This document shows, in pieces, positions 60,262 to 64,000 of a stretch of 64,000 nucleotides of DNA. Each line of letters opens with the position of its first letter. The first letter of the stretch is position 1. The translations under genes and the position numbers were made by a program. Below the pieces are notes generated by a model. That model did no database searches and was not told the origin of the DNA. It saw only the letters and a program-made list of their open reading frames with translations. The stretch spans positions 186,001 through 250,000 of the forward strand of contig NZ_JAQIOY010000004.1 in assembly GCF_028023555.1 (NCBI RefSeq), read 5' to 3'. Source of the stretch: Thalassococcus_A lentus (GTDB taxonomy: Bacteria > Pseudomonadota > Alphaproteobacteria > Rhodobacterales > Rhodobacteraceae).

Positions 60262-60653
60262 CTATCGCGCTCGACCGGGCCGCCTTGTTGTTCCCAGGTG
60301 CTGAACCCTTCACGAAGATGCGCGGCGGCAAACCCCATGTCTTGCAGCGTGGCGACGGTCAGCGCAGAGCGCCATCCGGATGCACAGTGAAACACATAGC
60401 GTTTGTCGTCCTGCCCAAAGACCTCTTTGAAATAAGGGCTGTCCGGATCGACCCAGAATTCGATCATCCCGCGCGGGGCGTGGACCGAGCCGGGGATAAA
60501 ACCCGTGCGCTGGCGTTCGCGGATGTCGCGAATGTCGACCACCACTGTATCCGGGTCATCCAGCATGGCGATGAGATCCGAGGTTTCGACTTCGTCGATC
60601 CGTGCGCGGGCTTCGGCAACCATCTGGGACGCGGTCTTTGTCAGGTTCGGCAT
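60258..60653 (-). CDS. Rhodanese-domain sulfurtransferase
   Basis: 131 residues. DPDTVVVDIRDIRERQRTGF, IPGSVHAPRGMIEFW and the active-site loop VFHCASGWRSALTVATLQDM hold the catalytic cysteine. The six-residue loop CASGWR is typical of the single-domain type. Transfers sulfur from thiosulfate or persulfides. Start at 60653 gives MPNLTKTASQ. Confidence 0.9.
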   Translation of the reverse strand: MPNLTKTASQMVAEARARIDEVETSDLIAMLDDPDTVVVDIRDIRERQRTGFIPGSVHAPRGMIEFWVDPDSPYFKEVFGQDDKRYVFHCASGWRSALTVATLQDMGFAAAHLREGFSTWEQQGGPVERDS

Positions 60654-60834
60654 GTTGGCTCCTGCGGGACGTTTCACACGCCATGCTGCCCAGTTTTTGC
60701 ACGTGGGACCAGCCTATTTTGACGCGATTGCGCGGCGGGTCAGTCTACCAAGACATTTGAACAGCAATCTTCGAAAGCCACAGACAAAATTTGTGCCGGG
60801 GCAAAAGGGACAAACCGCAGATTTTTGAGAGGAA

Positions 60835-60910
<76 letters not shown>

Positions 60911-61023
60911 ATTCAGGTGGCGTGGAAACGCCGTGTTCGCGGGTGATTACGCAATGCCGCGGGCGGGATCAAGCGGAAAAATCCGCCCGTGGCTGGTTTT
61001 CTTTTCCGGCGTGCCGGATGCGA

Positions 61024-61344
61024 TCAGCTGTCGTCGTCTTCGCTTGCGACGTCTGCGATTTCGTCGAGCGAGACGTTATCATCGTCTTCGTCCTCGAGCA
61101 CATCATCATCGCCAAGATCTACATCGACATCATCATCGTCGAGCAGCACTTCTTCCGCATCATCTTCCTTGGCCTTGGCCGAAGCCTTGTCGGCGGCGTC
61201 GGCGGCAATGCTGCTGCGCTTGCCGGTTTCGAGGTTCACGACCTCACCGGTGTAGGGGCTGACAATCGGGTCGCGGTTCAGGTCGTAGAATCGCTTTCCT
61301 GTGGTCGGGCATAGGCGCTTTGTGCCCCATTCTTCCTTGGGCAT
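61024..61344 (-). CDS. FYDLN-acid / TIGR02300 family protein
   Basis: 106 residues. The N-terminal part (PKEEWGTKRLCPTTGKRFYD LNRDPIV) is the conserved FYDLN motif; the rest is almost wholly Asp/Glu-rich low complexity (DDDDVDVDLGDDDVLEDEDD). Found in alphaproteobacteria; function unknown, possibly nucleic-acid or metal related. ATG 61344 gives the family start; the longer frame is excluded. Downstream of tRNA in the same strand. Confidence 0.92.
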   Translation of the reverse strand: MPKEEWGTKRLCPTTGKRFYDLNRDPIVSPYTGEVVNLETGKRSSIAADAADKASAKAKEDDAEEVLLDDDDVDVDLGDDDVLEDEDDDNVSLDEIADVASEDDDS

Positions 61345-61481
61345 GGTGATCCCCTTGTGAATCGTAGTGTTACGCGGTCTTGCGGACAATCCGTGGCACC
61401 TGCCATAACGGCCCAAGCATGTCAAAGGCTTTGACGCTGAGGTCCGGGGCAAAGCCCGGCAGGCAACTGATACGGGGGCAT

Positions 61482-62168
61482 ATGGGGCAGATCGAGCTTG
61501 CGGGCAACCCTTCGATTACCGTGACTGTCCGGCGCTCGGCGCGGGCACGCCGGTTGTCGCTGCGAATGTCACAACTGGACGGGCGGGTTACACTGACCCT
61601 GCCACGCGGTGTCCCCGAAGACGAAGGGCTTGCTTTCCTGCAGTCTAAAGAAGACTGGCTTCGCAAACATGTCGCGGCGCGTGTTGATGATGTGATCGTC
61701 GGCATTGGCGCATCGCTGCCATTTCGCGGGGCTCTGCACACCATCCAGAAGGGGACGGGCCGGGGCATAGCGCGATCGGATGAGACGTTGCATGTGGGGG
61801 GGGGCGAAGATACGGCCAGTCGCCGGTTGCAGGCCTGGTTGAAGGCGCAGGCACGCGACCGTTTGGCCGTTGCTTCGGATCGCTACGCGCAGGCCCTGGG
61901 AAAACCCTATGCACGGCTGACCCTGCGCGATACCCGATCGCGCTGGGGGTCCTGCACGTCTGACGGCGGGTTGATGTACAGCTGGCGCCTGATCATGACG
62001 CCGCCCGAGATATTGGACTATGTGGCCGCTCATGAGGTGGCTCATCTTGAGCAGATGAACCACTCGGATGCCTTTTGGGCCGTAGTTGAACGCCTGTATG
62101 GCGATTGGCGGCCTGCCCGTAACTGGCTGCGGACCAACGGGGCAGGGCTCCATCGTTACAAGTTCTGA
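61482..62168 (+). CDS. YgjP-like M48-type metallopeptidase (DUF45)
   Basis: 228 residues. SRWGSCTSDGGLMYSWRLIM and the zinc site YVAAHEVAHLEQMNHSDAFW (HExxH plus third His) define YgjP/SprT-like peptidases. The N-terminal half is a beta-rich domain (VRRSARARRLSLRMSQLDGR). Cytoplasmic; substrate unknown. Start at 61482 after ACGGGGGC; longer frame unsupported. Confidence 0.9.
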   Translation: MGQIELAGNPSITVTVRRSARARRLSLRMSQLDGRVTLTLPRGVPEDEGLAFLQSKEDWLRKHVAARVDDVIVGIGASLPFRGALHTIQKGTGRGIARSDETLHVGGGEDTASRRLQAWLKAQARDRLAVASDRYAQALGKPYARLTLRDTRSRWGSCTSDGGLMYSWRLIMTPPEILDYVAAHEVAHLEQMNHSDAFWAVVERLYGDWRPARNWLRTNGAGLHRYKF

Positions 62169-62261
62169 TCCTTTCGCTGGATCGGTTGCGTGCGCAGGGG
62201 CCACGTTGCGTAGAAAACTTGGGGCGATTGACTGTGCTGGTTTTTGTGATCACAAAGGGGC

Positions 62262-62930
62262 ATGCAGCCGCCCTTGCCCCGAATATCTGAAAGCAAGAAC
62301 CCCGAAGTCACGCCTTCGGCACATGATCGCGTATATCGCGGTTTGCGCAGCCGTATTCTCTATGGCGAGATTGCGCCGGGCAAAGCTCTGACCCTGCGGG
62401 GCCTTGCACGGGAATTCGATGTTTCAATGACCCCGGCGCGTGAAGCGGTTCAGCGGCTCGTTGCGGAAGGTGCGCTGTCCATGTCAGCCTCTGGCCGGGT
62501 CTCCACACCGGAGTTGACCAACGAACGCATCGAGGAATTGGCGGCCCTGCGCGCCTTGATCGAGGTCGAGCTGGCCAGCCGTGCATTGCCTCGGGCGCAT
62601 ATCGCCTTGATCGACCGGCTTCAGAGCATAAACGGCACAATCGCGGACGTTGTGTCGAACCGTGATGCCGTTGGCTATATTCGCACCAATCTCGAATTTC
62701 ATCGCACGCTGTATTTGCGGGCGCAGGCACCGGCAATGCTTGCCATGTGCGAAACGGTCTGGCTACAGCTCGGGCCGACGATGCGTGCGCTTTACGGTCG
62801 TTTGAGGCGCACCGAGGCGCCGCAATACCACCGTTTGATTATTGCCGCACTGAAAGCCGGAGATGAGCCGGGATTGAGACTGGCCGTTCGCTCGGATGTC
62901 ACGCAAGGGCTGCGGATGCTGGCCAGCTGA
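62262..62930 (+). CDS. GntR-family regulator with FCD domain
   Basis: 222 residues. N-terminal winged helix (ALTLRGLAREFDVSMTPAREAVQRLVAEGAL) and a C-terminal all-helical FadR-type ligand domain (ELAALRALIEVELASRALPR, EFHRTLYLRAQAPAMLAMCE with the metal/ligand His). It likely senses a small acid. No adjacent operon on the same strand; the regulon is not evident. Starts after weak GGGGC. Confidence 0.9.
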   Translation: MQPPLPRISESKNPEVTPSAHDRVYRGLRSRILYGEIAPGKALTLRGLAREFDVSMTPAREAVQRLVAEGALSMSASGRVSTPELTNERIEELAALRALIEVELASRALPRAHIALIDRLQSINGTIADVVSNRDAVGYIRTNLEFHRTLYLRAQAPAMLAMCETVWLQLGPTMRALYGRLRRTEAPQYHRLIIAALKAGDEPGLRLAVRSDVTQGLRMLAS

Positions 62931-62949
62931 GCGCATCTGGCTGTTGTGG

Positions 62950-63000
62950 CTTGGGGGGCCAGCCCCCCAGACCCCCCGGGATATTTCAGGCACAAAGAAA
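62950..63000 (-). repeat. 51-base 3'-UTR hairpin element, copy 2
   Basis: Reverse-complement form of copy 1 at 46951-47001, 27 bases after the IMPase stop in its sense direction. Stem TGGGGGGC/GCCCCCCA with a compensated base pair relative to copy 1. It may act as a transcript 3' end on the minus strand; on the plus strand it follows gntR. Confidence 0.75.
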
Positions 63001-63027
63001 CACTGGGCGCGGTCTAATGCGGGTTGG

Positions 63028-63801
63028 TCAGAGCAACCTATCCAGCAGACTGGCGTGCAGGTTCGGATTTGCCGTCAGTACACCATCGGTTTGCGGGTGG
63101 GCGTTGTTGAAACGCAGCGGACCGCCGCGCCGATCCGTAACTTGGGCGCCTGCTTCGGCTAGGATCAGAGCGCCGGCGGCGATGTCCCATTCCCAGGCGG
63201 CACGCGGAGTGAACATGGCATCATAGCGGCCCTCGGCGACCAGACTGAGTCGATAGGCCAGAGACGGGCGGTGACTGCGCTGCATGGCGGGCACGCCGCC
63301 GGGCCAGAGATCAGGCTCAAACGCGCGTTTGACCGCCAGCATCGAGCCGCTTTCCAGCGTGGTTTGATTGCCGACATTGATACTGCGACCATTCAGGCGG
63401 GCGCCGCTGCCGAGGCTGGCCGAATACAGCTTGTCGCGCATCGGCAGAAAAACCACGGCCGCTTCGATTGCGCCGTTCCGGGCAATCGCGATGGAATGGG
63501 CCCAGGTGTTGCTGCCTTCGATGAACGACCGGGTGCCGTCGATCGGATCGATGATAAAGACCCGCTCTGCTCCCAGACGGTCAGTCCCGTCAGGGCTTTC
63601 TTCGGACAGCCAGCCGTAGTCCGGGCGCGCGTTGCGGAGTTTGTCTTCGAGCAGGGCATTTACCGCGAAATCGGCGGCTGTCACCGGGCTTTGATCGCCA
63701 TTCTTGTATTGCACATCAAGCGCGCCACCGACAAAGCCGGTGGCCACGCATCCTGCCGCCTGAGCGGCGTCAATCAGCAGTTCTAGATCACTCCCCTGCA
63801 A
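63028..63801 (-). CDS. Inositol-monophosphatase family (CysQ-like) phosphatase
   Basis: 257 residues from TTG 63801, with GAAGGA ahead. WLSEESPDG (metal), IIDPIDGTRSFIEGSNTWAH and WEWDIAAGALILAEAGA are the three IMPase motifs. It may dephosphorylate inositol phosphate or 3'-phosphoadenosine phosphate. The start lies within the pmbA-like gene, overlapping it by 14 bases, so the two are coupled. Confidence 0.92.
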   Translation of the reverse strand: MQGSDLELLIDAAQAAGCVATGFVGGALDVQYKNGDQSPVTAADFAVNALLEDKLRNARPDYGWLSEESPDGTDRLGAERVFIIDPIDGTRSFIEGSNTWAHSIAIARNGAIEAAVVFLPMRDKLYSASLGSGARLNGRSINVGNQTTLESGSMLAVKRAFEPDLWPGGVPAMQRSHRPSLAYRLSLVAEGRYDAMFTPRAAWEWDIAAGALILAEAGAQVTDRRGGPLRFNNAHPQTDGVLTANPNLHASLLDRLL

Positions 63802-64000
63802 GGGTCAGTCCTTCAACCAGCAGTGACGGGATCACCCGCGACAGGTAGCGCCGCGCATCGTTGGCCGGTGTCATGGATGTGAGCATTTCGCGCAAATTGC
63901 CTGCAATAGTGACGCCGGACACAGGATAGGCGATCTCGCCGTTCTCGATCCACATGCCGGCGGCGCCGCGCGAGTAGTCTCCGGTGTTGGGATTGATCGT
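63788..64000 (-). CDS. pmbA: TldD/PmbA family protein, C-terminal end only
   Basis: The last 70 residues: NPNTGDYSRGAAGMWIENGE, IAYPVSGVTIAGNLREMLTS and ending VEGLTLAGE, the PmbA C-terminus. PmbA and TldD together process microcin and antitoxin precursors. The gene runs off the right edge. It precedes the IMPase gene on the minus strand. Confidence 0.92.
   Translation of the reverse strand, partial: TINPNTGDYSRGAAGMWIENGEIAYPVSGVTIAGNLREMLTSMTPANDARRYLSRVIPSLLVEGLTLAGE

Overview
This looks like chromosomal DNA of a marine-type alphaproteobacterium of the family Rhodobacteraceae (Roseobacter group). The evidence is gene content and protein style: crotonyl-CoA carboxylase/reductase plus a long methylsuccinyl-CoA dehydrogenase (ethylmalonyl-CoA pathway), the FYDLN-acid protein, DUF4170 beside waaA-lpxK, DUF5665 and TIGR02186. 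The DNA is GC-rich and densely coding, with frequent 4-bp ATGA overlaps. I see no insertion sequence, prophage, integrase, CRISPR array or rRNA. There is one tRNA (Ala, GGC) and there are several clear intrinsic terminators.

Layout. 0-7 kb: the end of an ECF sigma factor with a short membrane anti-sigma factor, transaldolase, priA, an S49 protease, a calcium/sodium antiporter and a pteridine-reductase-like SDR. 6.8-7.1 kb: an AT-rich gap with a palindrome and a perfect DnaA-box 9-mer. 7-17 kb: uvrC, meaB, rpmB, a copper pair (DUF2946, PCuAC), sirtuin, phosphatase, RbsD, cytochrome b561, a DUF1353 lipoprotein, xthA, thioredoxin-TPR, a LonN-like protein and a Trm112-like protein. 17-26 kb: a LysR-linked module, a dehydratase, DUF1643/DUF5665, an RTX-repeat protein, rpsO, and a TIGR02186-TauE pair. 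26-32 kb: a BMP-type (nucleoside-like) ABC importer operon with a Tat-exported agmatine-deiminase-like enzyme inside it. 32-37.7 kb: rimI-tsaB, Fe-S scaffold, universal stress protein, a branched-chain aminotransferase and ccr. 37.8-48.2 kb: a LuxR solo followed by a large HAAT (branched-chain amino acid type) ABC operon bracketed by two acyl-CoA-ligase-family genes. 48.3-64 kb: a degenerate caspase-like/peptidoglycan-binding protein, lipid A/KDO genes, a coupled pyrD operon, a 5'-nucleotidase, methylsuccinyl-CoA dehydrogenase, tRNA-Ala, a YgjP-like peptidase, a GntR regulator, and an IMPase with the end of pmbA.

How it works together. Ccr and Mcd are two steps of acetyl-CoA assimilation by the ethylmalonyl-CoA pathway, and MeaB supports the B12 mutases of the same route. 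The HAAT operon couples uptake of an unknown substrate to acyl-CoA chemistry; the last ligase-like protein has lost two signature motifs. Non-coding signals of most interest are a 51-bp 3'-UTR hairpin element present twice with a compensated base pair, and a 26-bp repeat placed just after hairpins ahead of livG and livF. Start codons were moved inward wherever a Shine-Dalgarno sequence or family length supported it.
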